From: Pseudeuparius sepicola
Lineage: Eukaryota > Arthropoda > Insecta > Coleoptera > Anthribidae
Length of the DNA: 64,000 nt
Direction: 5' to 3'
Assembly: GCA_963920635.1 (NCBI GenBank)
Contig: OY987308.1
Coordinates: 3,724,225 to 3,788,224, forward strand
Shown here: in pieces, positions 12,186-25,209 of the stretch
Layout of the letters: every line of letters starts with the position of its first letter
Numbering within the stretch: the first letter of the stretch is position 1
Program-made: the position numbers and the translations under genes
Notes under the pieces: model-generated
What the model was told of the DNA's origin: nothing
What the model saw: only the letters and a program-made list of their open reading frames with translations
Databases searched by the model: none

Positions 12186-12974
12186 CAGGAAAACTAGTGA
12201 TGCTTTACTCAATATCCATTAGGTATTTTTTCTTAATTCTTAAATGAGATATTCAAATTTTGAAAAGTTTTGGGTTTGCAGGAATGCAAACTTTTATTTA
12301 GAATACAATTTTCTGATAAATGTAAAATAAAAAAACACGTGCGTACTTTCTGCCACACTGTATATATTTTCCATTTGTGGTAATACATATTTATGGTGGA
12401 TACCATGTATTTCTTTCGTATATCACAATCTACAGGGTGACCGTATTTCGAGCCTATGCATTGGGATCTTGGTTATCTTAAGAGACACGAGGTCGGTCTA
12501 TTTGTATAAAATTAGTTACAAATATGCTAAAACTAGTATTTCTCTAAAAGAAATTTGTTATACTGTATTTTTTCCCTGTTTCGCTTTGCAGCTATTTCAA
12601 TATTTATTTCCATCTATATTTTAACTTTTATAATAATTTAATAATAAATGTTAAATAATTATTTAATAAAATGTTTTTTAAACTGCCTTTAAAATTGATA
12701 TGGAAAAAAATTACTTACCTTAATTAATTTCTCTGCACACATCTCAAGACGAATTTGTAGTTAGAAGCTGCGATTGCCACCTATTTGTAGTAACTGAAGC
12801 ACCATTCACACATCTTGTGGTTTTATAAGAAAATGTCCACATTTTTGAACAGTTGTGTCACAACCTTCTGAAACTTACAAGCCCTGTGCAAACATGTGGC
12901 AACGCTGCAGCGGGATGGTTCAACGGGTCTATGAAGTAGGTATAGCGGGTCTAATATAACGATCGGCATTTCAG

Positions 12975-14565
12975 ACAAACTTTTCAGCACTATGGCTTAG
13001 TTTCTCTTTTCTAATAAAATTTTCAACAATTTCTATAACAATTATAATAAATTAAGTAAGTACGAGCATTTGTTTAAGAGACAATAATAAAATCTGTAAG
13101 AAAATATACACAGAAGTAAATACAAGTATTTAAAATAAATACGATTTCTGGTGTGGCTAGGTACATTTTTGACAAATAATATGGCAAATTTGGGCAAATA
13201 ATGGGGACTACATTTGTAGTAAGAACAATAAAAGCACATAAAACTGTGTTTTGTGAAGGAGAGCAGTCTCTTATAGTTGAAATGGCAGTTAGGATCAATT
13301 TCATCATACATATAACTGAAGTATCTTTTGACTTTAAGACTCAATGTACACCACGTGCGTGGTGATTCAACATTTTGACCCATAAAATGTCTTTTTTCGA
13401 TCTGTAGCGAGCAACACGCATAATTTTAAACTTTTGGTCAATACAAATTTTAATCTAAGTAATTACTCATATTTTGAGACAAAAATTATTTAAAAATATT
13501 TATCACAATGGCAGTTATTAGCGTTTGCGCAAAAAGCCTACGTGGTAATTAGGTAAAGAAAATTTTGCAACAATATTAAACAATGTTTCAATTATTACAA
13601 AAACTTCTTTAATGTTAAAGTGTACTTTAGTTTGTCTATTAATCATTTTATACTTAAATTTTCGTCCATTGGAAAGCCCAAAATGAATACTAGTCGACAG
13701 CCTGCCTTCAAGCAAAGAAAACGTAGCTACTTAAAGTTATTATTACAATTTGACTTAGAGCCAGATAAGTTCTAACTTCCCGCGACTGTTCTAGTCATCT
13801 TGAGACAACTTTTCGTCACTTTGGCTTAGTTTCTCTTTTCTAATAGAATTCTCAACAATTTCCATAATAATTATAATAGGTTAAGTAAGTACGTTTGTTT
13901 AAGAGACAATAATAAAATCGGTAACAAAATATACACAAAGTACAAGTGTTTAAAATAAGTACGATTTATAGTGTGGATAGGTACATTTTCGACAAATAAT
14001 ATGGCAAATTTGGGCAAATAGAGAAGACTACATTTGTAGTAAGAACAATAAAAGCACATAAAACTGTGTTTTGTGAAGGAGAGCAGTCTCTTATAGTTGA
14101 AATGGCAGTTAGGATCAATTTCATCATACATATAACTGAAGTATCTTTTGACTTTAAGACTCAATGTACACCACGTGCGTGGTGATTCAACATTTTGACC
14201 CATAAAATGTCTTTTTTCGATCTGTAGCGAGCAACACGCATAATTTTAAACTTTTGGTCAATACAAATTTTAATCTAAGTAATTACTCATATTTTGAGAC
14301 AAAAATTATTTAAAAATATTTATCACAATGGCCGTTATTAGCGTTTGCGCAAAAAGCCTACGTGGTAATTAGGTAAAGAAAATTTTGCAACAATATTAAA
14401 CAATGTTTCAATTATTACAAAAACTTCTTCAATTTTAAAGTGTACTTTAGTTTGTCTAGTAAACATTTTATACTCAAATTTTGGTCCTTTGGAAAGCCTA
14501 AAATGAATAAAAATCCACCGCCTGCCGTCAAGCAAAGAAAACCTAGCTACTTCAAATTATTATTA
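12975..14565. repeat. 820-bp tandem segmental duplication
   Basis: Two direct copies, about 12975-13790 and 13805-14565, are offset by 820 bp. The block that includes tgggcaaata, aagcacataaaactgtg and the ccacgtgcgtggtgattcaac palindrome-like phrase is nearly identical in both. A minus-strand frame of about 110 codons (starting MGQNVESPRTWC) is kept in both copies, but it has no recognised domain. The second copy is trimmed at its right end. Both are probably copies of a non-coding or transposon-derived segment. Confidence 0.75.
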
Positions 14566-15264
14566 CGAATTGTAGAAGGAACCAATAACTTCTTTCGCTT
14601 CTTCACTTCGAACATTTACAAATGTTTCAGTTTTGCTCGAACAAAACAAATTTATAAAAAGGCTGTCGCTGTCGCCAGTGTTTCGAGCAGTCTGTTTCCG
14701 CCCAGGACATACTGCCTCGTCGTAGAAATCTCACAACAATGCCACTACCCGCACTATAAAACTAATTCTCTTAAGTTTCTTATGCAAAATCAACCGACAG
14801 GGAGTGACAGGCCATGGCACGTAGACCCACAAGTCATGTTGCAACTTAAGGGCTTGCTTAAAGTCGGATGTGGTTGTGTGTACTTTTGCTACTTGGAACC
14901 TAACATTTTTATATTTTTGTATTAAAATGTAAATAAAATTTATCTAGGCTATTTTTTTTCTTCAGTTTACTGCCATGTATGTTATGTATTGGGTATATAG
15001 GGTATTCACATATACACTAGAGTTTATTTTCTTGCTATGAGGTTTGACAGGAAAAAAGGAATTAGAAAAATATATAAAAATAGTTTATTAGATTTTAGTA
15101 GTTCAATTACTACGAAAGAAAAAGTTGCTATAAAAACATTTTTTTTAAATATATCTATAAAATTTTGAAAATTTAAAATTGTTCGTTTTGTTTGCAAAAA
15201 GTAATGGAAGAACAAAACTGTATGTAACTTATTAATCTTCCTTGTATATATGATCACATTTTTC

Positions 15265-16475
15265 TAGTATGAGGTGGTTCAGCTAATCGATTCCTTAAAA
15301 TCGCACAAAGCTCCGGGACTAGATGGAGTAAAACCTGAAGTGCTAAAAAATATTAAAATGGAAATATCTGATCCACTGGCGCATCTTATTAACAATATTT
15401 TTTCGAGCGGCATCTGTCCGAATGACTTCAAAATAGCCTTAGTAATACCTGTATTTAAAAAAGGAGATATTTATGATGTGAGAAACTACAGGCCCATCTC
15501 GCATAGCTCTATAGAACGTATAACATATGGAGTGCCGCAAGGGACAGTACTCGGTCCTCTATTGTTTTGTATATATGTGAATAGTCTTTTTGCCGTGGGA
15601 GTTGGGGGATCCATTGTTTGTTTTGCAGATGATACGGCTATAGTTTATGCGGCTGATACATGGGATCGACTAAAAAGTTTGGTAGAAACCGATCTCGTTT
15701 TGATTGATAATTGGATGAGACATCAACTACTAACTATTAATTACGAAAAAGACTCATTTCATGGCTTTTTCCAGCTACAAAAACGGACTTCCATTTTATG
15801 ATACATTATCGGTGGTAGATGATACCAAAGTCATAAAGATAACGTCTAGTAACGAAAGTAAATATTTAGGAGTTATAATCGATTCTCATCTCAGATGGGA
15901 TCGTCACATAATGAACGTAGTAAAAATATTAAGACTTCTCACATACAAATTCAAGTATTTTAAGACCATGATAAACAAACACCATCTAAAAATCGTATAT
16001 TATGCTCTAGTTGAATCCCGTATCAGGTACAACTTCATCAATTGGGGACGGTGCTCGTTAAGATATATGCATCCACTAGAAGTAATCCAAAAAAGATTTC
16101 TAAAAATCATACATAATAAAAGAATAAGGTACCCATCTGAAAGACTCTTCGCTGATGCAAAGGTATTAAATATAAAACAACTCTCTATTACTGCAACATG
16201 CATTTATATCTACAAACACAAAAATATATTGAAAGAAATGACACATCAGTATAATACGAGACATAAAGAAAAAGGTAATATGATGGTCCTGTCTTTTAAT
16301 AAAAGCGTTGGCCAGAGGAATGTCCTGACGTATGCGACTAAAGTCTACAACTACTTACCTGAAATTTACAAGATATATTTGAATAAGATCAATTCAATTA
16401 ATTACGTCAAAACCATGATCATAAAATATTTACTAAGCTTGGATTACATGGATCCCATTTATACCATCTAAGCAA
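15265..16475 (+). pseudogene. Degenerate LINE reverse transcriptase (Jockey/CR1-type)
   Basis: The first frame has KSHKAPGLDGVKPEVLK, then KKGDIYDVRNYRPIS. It jumps directly to YGVPQGTVLGPLLF and CFADDTAIVY. The fingers/palm segment holding the first catalytic Asp has therefore been deleted between about 15505 and 15515. A frameshift near 15750-15760 moves the reading to a second frame with SKYLGVIIDSHLRWD and the C-terminal region ending at about 16471. No endonuclease domain precedes it. It is an inactive internal-deletion remnant. Confidence 0.8.
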
Positions 16476-17560
16476 TTTATAATAATTTATTGCCTCTATC
16501 CAGCACTTCGAAGTCCGTTGAACGTTAAAATCCCATCCATACACAGCCATAAAAATTAAATGGTTTCTATGGTAAGTTTACACTTTATTCACAGTATACC
16601 TGTTTGTGGTCGCCCTTTTGATACTTGTTATATTTAAATCTTGAATGTCTAGTTATGTCAAAGGTACACTCTCTTCTTTGAGAATGTATCATTGACACTT
16701 TATGTATGCTATACTCTGGTGTCGAATTGCTATCAGAATTGCGATCATTCTAAATAATTCTATAGTTAAGATACATACACTCGAGGATAATATATTTATA
16801 TTTCGAGGATATTATATTTATATATTTATTATTATATTTCAAGAATATTATATTATATTTCTACAAACATTACTATAATATACAGTGTGTTGTATTAATG
16901 TCAACTTATTATGTGAATAGAATTATTATTATTATTATTATTATCCTTTTACACGTAAGAGGTTTGGCAAGAAAATAAAGGTTTTTGTGAATAAAAAGAG
17001 TACCTGTATTAAATTTTAACAAAAAAAAATAGACAGATAATTAAGATAATTTTGAAATTTGAAAAGTGCTTTATTTGTAAATATAGAGTAATGTAATAAA
17101 AAAAATATATGCAACTTACTAAAAACTTCCCCTTATTATTCTACTTTTACTTACCTTTTTCAAGCTCCAGCATAGTTTTTTTTACACTCCATTTACAATT
17201 AAATAAGGAATCTTAAAGAAAACTTTTAAAAAAGTATTCACCATTTTACAATTTTTTTTTAAACCATAATTTTGTAGTAGGTTTAGAATGACCGTTACTT
17301 CAAAGAATATAAGTAGGTATTTTTTCTGCATAAAACGTAATACCGTTAAAAAGTAAGCATGCGAAATTGTGATTCCATAGAGAACTTTCATTTTAATAAA
17401 TAATTGTGAAAATAATCTACACAATAATTTGTGAGTTTAATTTGCCCACCTCCCTCCTCTAAATTCTTCTAATCGTCCTGGTCGTAACTTTCGTTATTTC
17501 GTAATAATAATCCTGGGCATCAACCACATTTTACATAAGTTTATTTTTCAAAACATATAG
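16476..17560. other. Non-coding AT-rich stretch
   Basis: No gene is visible. There is an (att)n microsatellite at about 16921-16945, and a degenerate array of gaggatattatatttatat-like units around 16780-16860. Confidence 0.5.
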
Positions 17561-17564
17561 GTAC

Positions 17565-18775
17565 AGTAGTTTACGCGTTTCGGCATAATGCCATCATCAG
17601 AACTTATATATATTATTTATAACATTAAAACTTTTCACTATAAAAAAGAGAACATTATAAAAAAAACCTATAACTCCAAAAGGTAGTATTGAGTACTTAC
17701 ATTTATAAATAATATGTGTCTAGAAGTAAACACTATATTAAAAAGTTAAAATTCTCAGAAAACATCTAACAACATTTTAAAATTCTGGCTACTACAGCAG
17801 TGACTGGAGTGGGCAAGGAGTCGTGTCGAAAACCTACAGATATCCAGCAAAAATATTTCCAAGAAACAACAAGGTGGTATTTCTTGTACTTGTATACAGG
17901 ATATTAAGGAATTTTTATTTTAATTATTTAACAGTTTATGATAAATTTTTGACATAAAGTTTAGATCAGTTTTTAAATTAATACAATTGGGATTTGTTTT
18001 GATATAACTCATTTCAAGAAAGTCTCTCTTTGTATGGTCACTCTCACAATCAAGAATTTTCACATTATTAAAATCAAAATTATGACAATTGTCAATAGCA
18101 TGTTTGCTAAGTGCTGTTGAAAAAAATTTTTTATTACGTATATCCAACTTGTGCATTCTATTTTTCAAATATTGTTTAGTTTGTCCAATATAAACTGCTG
18201 GGCAGTCATTACAATTAACTTTATCACAGAATAACTAAAATTACATACTAAATTAGATTGCATGTCTATGTCACGGTTGGGTTTTAAATTAGAAAAAACT
18301 TTTTTAGTATTATTTGTTGGTTTGTGAGCAACCACTATATCGTATTTCTTAAAAATTTTAGCAATTGATTCAGATACATTTTTGCAATATGGCATAGAAA
18401 AATATGTATTACTTTTTTGAGTGTTATTACAAGTAGATTGTTTATTATATATATTGTGTATTCTGTTCTTAATTAAAGGATTATAAAACGAAGGAGGATA
18501 ATTATTATTATTAAAAACGTCTTTGATTTTTTTAATGTTATTTGGACGAAATTTTGGATGAGAAAGAATTACAGCTCTGTCTGTTAAACTATTAATAACA
18601 CTTTTTTATATTTAGTTGGAACACTAGAGTTAAAATTCAAGTATCTTTGGGACCATATGTCTTTTGTAAACCAATTGGTATATATATTACCAGAGTTGTC
18701 ATAAGAAATATTCATATCAAGAAAATTAATATTTTTACTAGATTCCTCCTCCATAGTGAATTGCAAACGAGGATG
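17565..18775 (-). pseudogene. Penelope-like element remnant with GIY-YIG nuclease
   Basis: Three overlapping frames read on the minus strand form the C-terminal half of a Penelope-like reverse transcriptase. They contain FLDMNISYDNSGNIYTNWF, then SHPKFRPNN and PYCKNVSESIAKIFKKYD. These are followed, after a frameshift, by the Cys-rich leader NCNDCPAVYIGQTKQYLKNR of a GIY-YIG endonuclease and its following helix to about 17925. Downstream, at about 17570-17600, lies the phrase cgcgtttcggcataatgcc, which commonly occurs near the ends of these elements. Frameshifts near 18165-18235 and 18590 make it inactive. The N-terminal RT catalytic part is missing. Confidence 0.75.
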
Positions 18776-18784
18776 AAATTTGTT

Positions 18785-20460
18785 ATTAAATTAAATTAAA
18801 TTTACAAATTATTGCAAAATTATTACCAGTATTGTCAATTTTTTCAAGCAAAAATAAATCGGAATAGGAAAAATGCCACAAAATATGTGTGCCATTTACA
18901 ACACTCATTCATTCTTGCGACAAAAAATAAACTGCAAAATAATTAAAACTAATTTCAAATGAAACCGATTATTTTTACTTTGATGTATTGTTTGAAAATA
19001 TAAATATGCATAAGATGAAATTCCGTAATAAAAATATGGAAGTGCTATTTTCTGCAAAACTTATTATTTTAAAACAATACATAGATGATTTAAAAATTGA
19101 TTGTAATGTTTATACACAATAATCCGGAAATCTCCAAATTATCGCTAAAATTGATGATTAGACAGTAATTTGTTTAATTTGTCCGCCTCCCTTTTAAAAT
19201 TACAAATTATTGCAAAATTATTACCAGTATTGTAATTTTTTTTCAAGCCAAGCAAGAACAAATTGGAATATGAAAAATGCCACACAATATGTGTGCCATT
19301 TACAATACTCAATCAGACAATTTCATTCTTGCAATAAAAACAAACTACAAAATAATTAAAACCAATTCCAAATGAAACTGATTCTTGTTTACTTTGATGT
19401 ATTGTTTGAAACTATAAATATGCATAAGATGAAATTCCGTAACAAAATACGGAAGTGCCATTTTCTGCAAAACTTATTATTTTAAAACAATACATAGATT
19501 ATTTAAAAATTGATTGTAAAGTGTATACACAATCATTTGGAAACCTCCAAATTATCGCTAAAATTCATATTTATTTCCAATAATTTTTGGAACAAAAATA
19601 AAATGACTTTAAAGAAAAATTATTAAGCAGTAATTTGTAAGATTAATTTGCCAACCTCCCTCCTCTTAAAATTACAAATTATTGCAAAATTATTACCAGT
19701 AGTGTCATTTTTTTCAAGCAAAAATTAATCTGAATAGAAAAAATGCCACAAATATGTGTGCCATTTACAATACTCATTCAAACAACTTCATTTTTGCAAC
19801 AAAAAATTAACTACAAAACAAGTAAAACCAATCCCAAATGGAACTGATTCTTTTTACTTTGATGTATTGTTTGAAAATATAAATATGCATAAGATGAAAT
19901 TCAATAAAAAAAAATGGAACTGCCATTTTATGCAAAACTTATTATTTTAAAACAATACAGACGATTTAAAAATTGACTCTATAAAGATTTTGCACAATAA
20001 TTTGGAAACCCCCAAATTACCGCTAAAATTAATATTTATTCCCAATAATTTTTGGAACAAAAATAAAATGACTTTAAAGAAAAATTATTAGACAGTAATT
20101 TGTAAGATTAATTTGCCCACCTCCCTCCTCCTAAAATTATAAACTATTGCAAAATTATTACCAGTATTGTCAATTTTTTCAAGCAAAAATTAATCAGAAT
20201 AGGAAAAATGCCACGCAATATGTGTGCCACTTACAACAACTTCATTTTTGCAACAAACAAACAACTTCATTTTTGCAACAAAAAGTAAACTAAAAAATAA
20301 TTCAAACCAATTCCAAATGAAACTGATTCTTTTTACTTCGATGTATTGTTTGAAAATATAAATATACATAAGATGAAATTCTGTAAAAAAAATACGGAAC
20401 TGCCATTTTATGCAAAACTTATTTTAAAACAATACATAGACGATTTAAAAATTATTTTTT
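18785..20460. repeat. Tandem repeat, about four units of 0.40-0.47 kb
   Basis: Four direct units share landmarks in the same order: attgcaaaattattaccagt (about 18811, 19210, 19682, 20147), then gccac-aatatgtgtgcca, then gatgtattgtttgaaa, then gcataagatgaaattc, then aaaacaatacata. Units differ by indels and scattered substitutions, so the array is old. No protein-like frame is conserved across units. Confidence 0.75.
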
Positions 20461-22600
20461 GCCGTAGGTCCAATTTTAAAGCAAAAATAAATTGCGTCAT
20501 GCAATTTAACACGAAATCAAAATGATGAACAAAAAATTGTCCAACATTACATGCAACTAAGTTCATACCTAAACAATAAGAATATACAAAATTGAATTAT
20601 GAGCGAAAAGAAAAATATGTGCTAGGAAAACAAAGTGAACTTAAACGGAAAATATTTAAATTGCGATTACTTCCTTTTAAACATAACGCTATTAAAATAA
20701 TAATAAAAAATATATAATAACTTACCACTGATATTGATAGACAGGAAAACTCCAATAGGATGAAATCTGCAGAAGCACTATAATGCTGCCATGATGAATT
20801 TTATAAAAAAAGGAACACTACTTAATTAAGAAATGTTTCACAATTTTTTTTTATTTTCACTTCAAATTACCAGAAATCATAATATTCAAAATGATATAAT
20901 AATGATAATATAAAAAAACGAGAGTTCCGAAAATGTTTTTTTTTTAATTTGAGAAAATGTGTAAAATAATATTGCGTGAATAATTTTTCTCAATAAAATA
21001 TCCACAACTTTAAAACGCAGGCTATCAATAGTCACCATGCATTCTAGTTGTTGAAATTGAAATTTCACAAATTATTGTAGAAGGTAACTTCAAGAAAATT
21101 TCCCAAGTTTTTATTAGAACACCAAAGCCCAATTAAGTTATGGTATTCTACTAACAGACACACCATTTAAGTATTTGCAAAAAAACCAAAGTGTTAGCAA
21201 ATATTGAAATATGATTGTCTTTGGTCAATTATTTAAGAATAAATTCAGAGTTAAACAAATTAAATAACGTAGAACGCAGTATTTAAATGTCAACAAAAAT
21301 AACATATAAATATCGGCAATAGAGGCATTTAAACACTATATAGTTCCAACTTACTGAAATAATACTAATTACCAATATACTTTACCAAACTCAATTTAAA
21401 GTCTTGAAATATGGAAATGCTTTGATGTTGAATAAAATTTTACTCAACACTAAGTTCCTCTTGAAAATACCGAAAATATGATGTCCATTTCAAAAATTTT
21501 TGAAATAAGATAACAGAAACATACAAAAATAAGTTCCTCACTACTAACTACCAAAATGATCATTATGAAGTTCCACAGTTTTTTGTATTGCAAAATAATT
21601 GAATTTAAAATGTATGCAAAATATAAATTTTTAACTGTTGAGTAAAGGAATCGGCAAACAATGATTGATAAATTGTGCTTACTCACCAGTTAAATGTTGC
21701 AATGCGTAACTTCGGGTTTTCACAACTGCAAAATTTTGAGTTTTTTACAAAAAATAACCACCTACCTTATCTGGTTGACTTGCCAACATGCCACTTCTCG
21801 ACATGCCTGCAAAATTCTATTGCAAGAATTCAAAAACCCGAAATGAGAATTTATTTTCCAAACTTGTACGATAACTTAATCGTGATGTTCACAATGGGCT
21901 CATTCACAGTAATTTTTTCAACTTTCTTGTACTCTCTGGCACATAAGTCTATAATGCTGGCCGTTTTAATCCAAAACAGTATCTTAGACCCCAAATTTTT
22001 AAAAGTTTACACAAAAAATAATCGTCACGACATTTTATCACCGTTCCCTAGTGTCGCCCTAAATCAGTTTTGCCAGAGAAAATGTCAAAGCATCAAATCC
22101 CTAAGCCAACTTTACAAAAAAATTCTGCAACCACATAAAAAGTTTATTCGAAAAACTTTTATTTTTTAGTGTTTTTTCCTGGTTTCCAATTTTGACAGTT
22201 TCAGCAAAGAAACAGTTTCATTGATCACAAATTTCTTTAGCTGCACACAGACACATTTCTGCATAAGTTTGAACTATCAAAGTCGATTATTGTTTCAAAT
22301 AAACCCTATTCTGATTTAATTTTCATTATGAAACCTTCACTACGATCTCATTTGAACCTCATAAAGAACCAACTTATTTTTTTGCTCGATCCATGTGAAA
22401 AAAAAGAAAACTATTCCTACTTCAAGTCTTCATCCATCCCAGTGAAAGTATGCACGATTTTCTTCAGAAATATAAAAAATAACATTACCGCTTTGAAATT
22501 GAACTGCCTACTTCGATAACTTCACAAAATTATAAAAAATGCGCAGGAAAAATCTGATTCCAGGTGAACATCGATTACTAATATTAAATGCTTCATTTTT
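20461..22600. other. Non-coding AT-rich stretch
   Basis: I find no supported gene, RNA or element here. A 164-codon plus-strand frame at 21675-22169 has biased composition and no motif. By position this belongs to the long intron downstream of ZAD exon 3. Confidence 0.4.
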
Positions 22601-23094
22601 AAAAATGAACCGTAAATTTGTCGATTTCGAAAATATTTTTACTCGCCAATTTTGCAAATACCAAATTATTGACTAATTCTGCGAAAACTACTGGGCCAGT
22701 TTCGTTTGCGAAGGAAAAACGGAAGACAAAAAACATGAAAATTGCATACTGAAAGGAAAACTCTCCACTACCAAAAAGTCGACCATTGCCACACGGCAGA
22801 AATCGAAAATTCGAACTCCACCAAAACGGGAAAAGGCAACCACAATATTTCGGTTTGAGTTTATGATTTTTGATTCCCCCGTCTACTTTTTGGCGAAATT
22901 TATAAAAAAAATGCCTGTCAAATTTGAGAGACCGTTGTTGTGGAATGAGCGCAAACACCCCTGCAGCACGCCAGCGATGCAAGCGACATTGTTGTCGTAC
23001 TTTCGCGACGGCATCCGCACTTTCGCCAAAACCGACTCGCCGCGATCGGAAACCTCCGCCGGCCCTTCCTAACCCCCCCCCCTGCATTACTCAC

Positions 23095-23459
23095 TTATCG
23101 CTGTCGCTCGTCCCCGCGTCCGACTTGATGTCGAGCTCCTCCTGCTTGAGCCCGTCGTCCTCCTCGTCCTCCGACATTTTCTCGTCCTCGTCTTCCGACG
23201 TCTCCTCCTCTTCCTCCTCGCTCTTGACGTCTTCGGTCTTCACCTCGCTGGGGCCGGCCCCGTCCGGTTCTCGCTTCGCCGCCGCCGCCTCGGCCTCGAG
23301 CACGGAGTGCAAGTCGACGCTTTCGGAGACGTCCGTCCGCTCGCGATAGTCGGCTATCGTGTCCTCAACTTCCTGGCAGGAGGACACGAAGTGGTGGAGC
23401 TTCTGGAGGTGGTCGAGGCACGTCTCGCACATCACGGGGTCTTTGGTCAGCTCTAGGTC
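23095..23459 (-). CDS. ZAD gene exon 3: second half of ZAD 2 and acidic tail
   Basis: The acceptor tcgtcgcag lies before 23459 and the donor gtgagtaa after 23095. The exon encodes residues 147-267 of the ZAD protein. Residues about 151-175 give the second Cys pair of ZAD 2 (CETC, residues 157 and 160) and the following helix with F170 and C174. Residues about 215-267 are strongly acidic and hold three SUMO-type motifs (VKTE, VKSE, LKQE). The exon is very GC-rich against AT-rich introns. It ends with two bases of a codon, which matches the acceptor phase of every zinc-finger exon in the window. If the intron is retained, a TGA overlapping the donor closes the protein at once, giving a finger-less 268-residue form. 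Confidence 0.85.
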
Positions 23460-23656
23460 CTGCGACGAGAGGAGATAACATTTGTCGGAGGATCTTTGAA
23501 GTTTTATAAGGTGACAGCGAAGATTAGACTACACGTGGACAGTCCGAGAAAAATTGCTATACCAAACTTTAAACTTGCATTATCGTATCACGTAAACATC
23601 TAGTGTAACGTGAAAAAACACCTGCTTAATGTACGGACAGTGGGATAAGATGAGAA

Positions 23657-24775
23657 CACGGGCGTAGCCAGGATTTAGTTTTGGGGGGGTTTAGATTGAG
23701 AAGTAAATAAAACAACCAAAATATACTTACATTAAATTTAATATCTATATATTCATCCGAAAAACTACGACATATTTATAAAGTTCTTAACTTTAAATGA
23801 AATGGATAAATTAATTTCGTTCCTCTGCGCTAAATCTAAAACCATTAAAGAAGAAATCTTCTTCTTTTTCTTTTAAATATATCCACTACTTCATCTGCAT
23901 GAATTTCTGTTCCATAGTGAATGTTCATTAACCATTAAGTCTGTTTTCACTTGTAGTGTTTCGTAAATAGTTTTTCAGTCTCCTTAGGCTCGAGAAAGAC
24001 CTTTCTGGGGTAGCACTGGATACAGGAATGGTAGCCAAGATTTGTAGTAATGTGTAAATATTAGGATAAAGGTTTTTATCGCACATATCTAGGCATTCCA
24101 AACTAGATTTCGGGGTAGGCAGTCTTCTTATCAGCATGCAAGGTAGCTGAAGCTTTGATAGCTAAATCCAAATTTGTTTCTTTATTAGAAACCCCTTGAC
24201 CTTGACTACACCACTTTTTCCAGTAGTCCATACCTTTAGGTTTATCACCCTTCCTTTTTTTCCCCTCCATTTTTCGACAGTAATAATGATTCACGTATCT
24301 ATCCTTAACAAGGTCATCGAATAACAGCGCACTAAAATTACTCACTTACACGGTACACTTAATTCTCTTCACTATTCGTTCACCACTTTTCACTTTTATT
24401 CGCTTCGAGTTCGCATGGAACAATACTGCCGTAAGTGCGGTCACGCGCCGCGGCGCCGCTTATATAGCAGCCCAGTAGCCGTCCAGAAACTTCCACGAAC
24501 TTCCACAAAGTTCCGCTCATTTCGACCGAGGGGCGTGGCGAATAATCGAGAAACAACGCAAAGTGTCCCTACAATACAAAATAGTTCGGCTGCAAGTGCG
24601 TCTGCCTCTCGTCAAAAGATGGCGCTAGGCGCTACTATTACTACATAATATATTCAAACGTAATAATAATTTAACTCTTCACTCCTCGTATTTTTTCGGT
24701 ATAATATTAGGTAATATTTTGCTTATTTCGGGGGGGGTTTGAACCCCCGAAACCCCCCCCTTGGCTACGCCCGTG
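23657..24775 (-). mobile_element. Deleted hAT-type transposon in ZAD intron 2
   Basis: The ends are inverted repeats: cacgggcgtagccagg on the left and ccttggctacgcccgtg on the right, a terminus well known from hAT elements. Inside on the minus strand are two remnants. A short N-terminal frame (about 24345-24103) and a C-terminal frame (about 24137-23928) that contains the hAT dimerisation signature (ATIPVSSATPERSFSSLRRLKNYLR) overlap out of frame. The catalytic middle is missing, so it cannot transpose by itself. An obvious exact 8-bp target duplication was not found. Confidence 0.7.
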
Positions 24776-25209
24776 TGAGACATTAAACATTTTTGTTGTA
24801 ACTCATGGAAAATTCAACGATGCTTTATTGCGACATTCTTTTAAGGCTCGTGTCTTAATGGACTAATACACTCTTTTTGATTAGCACAAAAATAAAAAAT
24901 CATTCTACCGTCATTTTTCATTTAAGGAGAAGGATAAACTTTTATCAAGAATAAAATTTTCTGACAAATAAAAAAGTTTCCCGTAGGTATCTGTTTGAGA
25001 CTTTTTCACCAGTAATTTATATTAGCTTCGGTATACCTTCACCGTGATGGAAAATTTGAATTTTAATTAGTCGACGCTATTAACAAAATTCTAGTAACAC
25101 AAACAACAACAAAAAAGTGTATTTATTAATCCATTGTCATACTTATACAGGGTGAGTTACGTAGGCCGCGGTGGTCTATATCTTCTACATTGTTAATGGT
25201 AAAAAAAAA

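Noticed and set aside
14440..14925. 161-codon plus-strand frame beside the 820-bp duplication
   Set aside because: The corresponding frame is not kept in the sister copy, and it lacks any recognisable domain.
21675..22169. 164-codon plus-strand frame
   Set aside because: Composition follows the AT-rich background, with no conserved motif, no clear splice context and no related copy in the window.
22599..23087. 162-codon minus-strand frame just downstream of ZAD exon 3
   Set aside because: It begins after the donor in another frame, is Gly/Arg-rich and then Phe-rich without a motif, and is best read as intron.
22924..23349. Plus-strand Ser-rich frame over ZAD exon 3
   Set aside because: The poly-Ser run is the antisense of the acidic Glu/Asp codons of the real exon.
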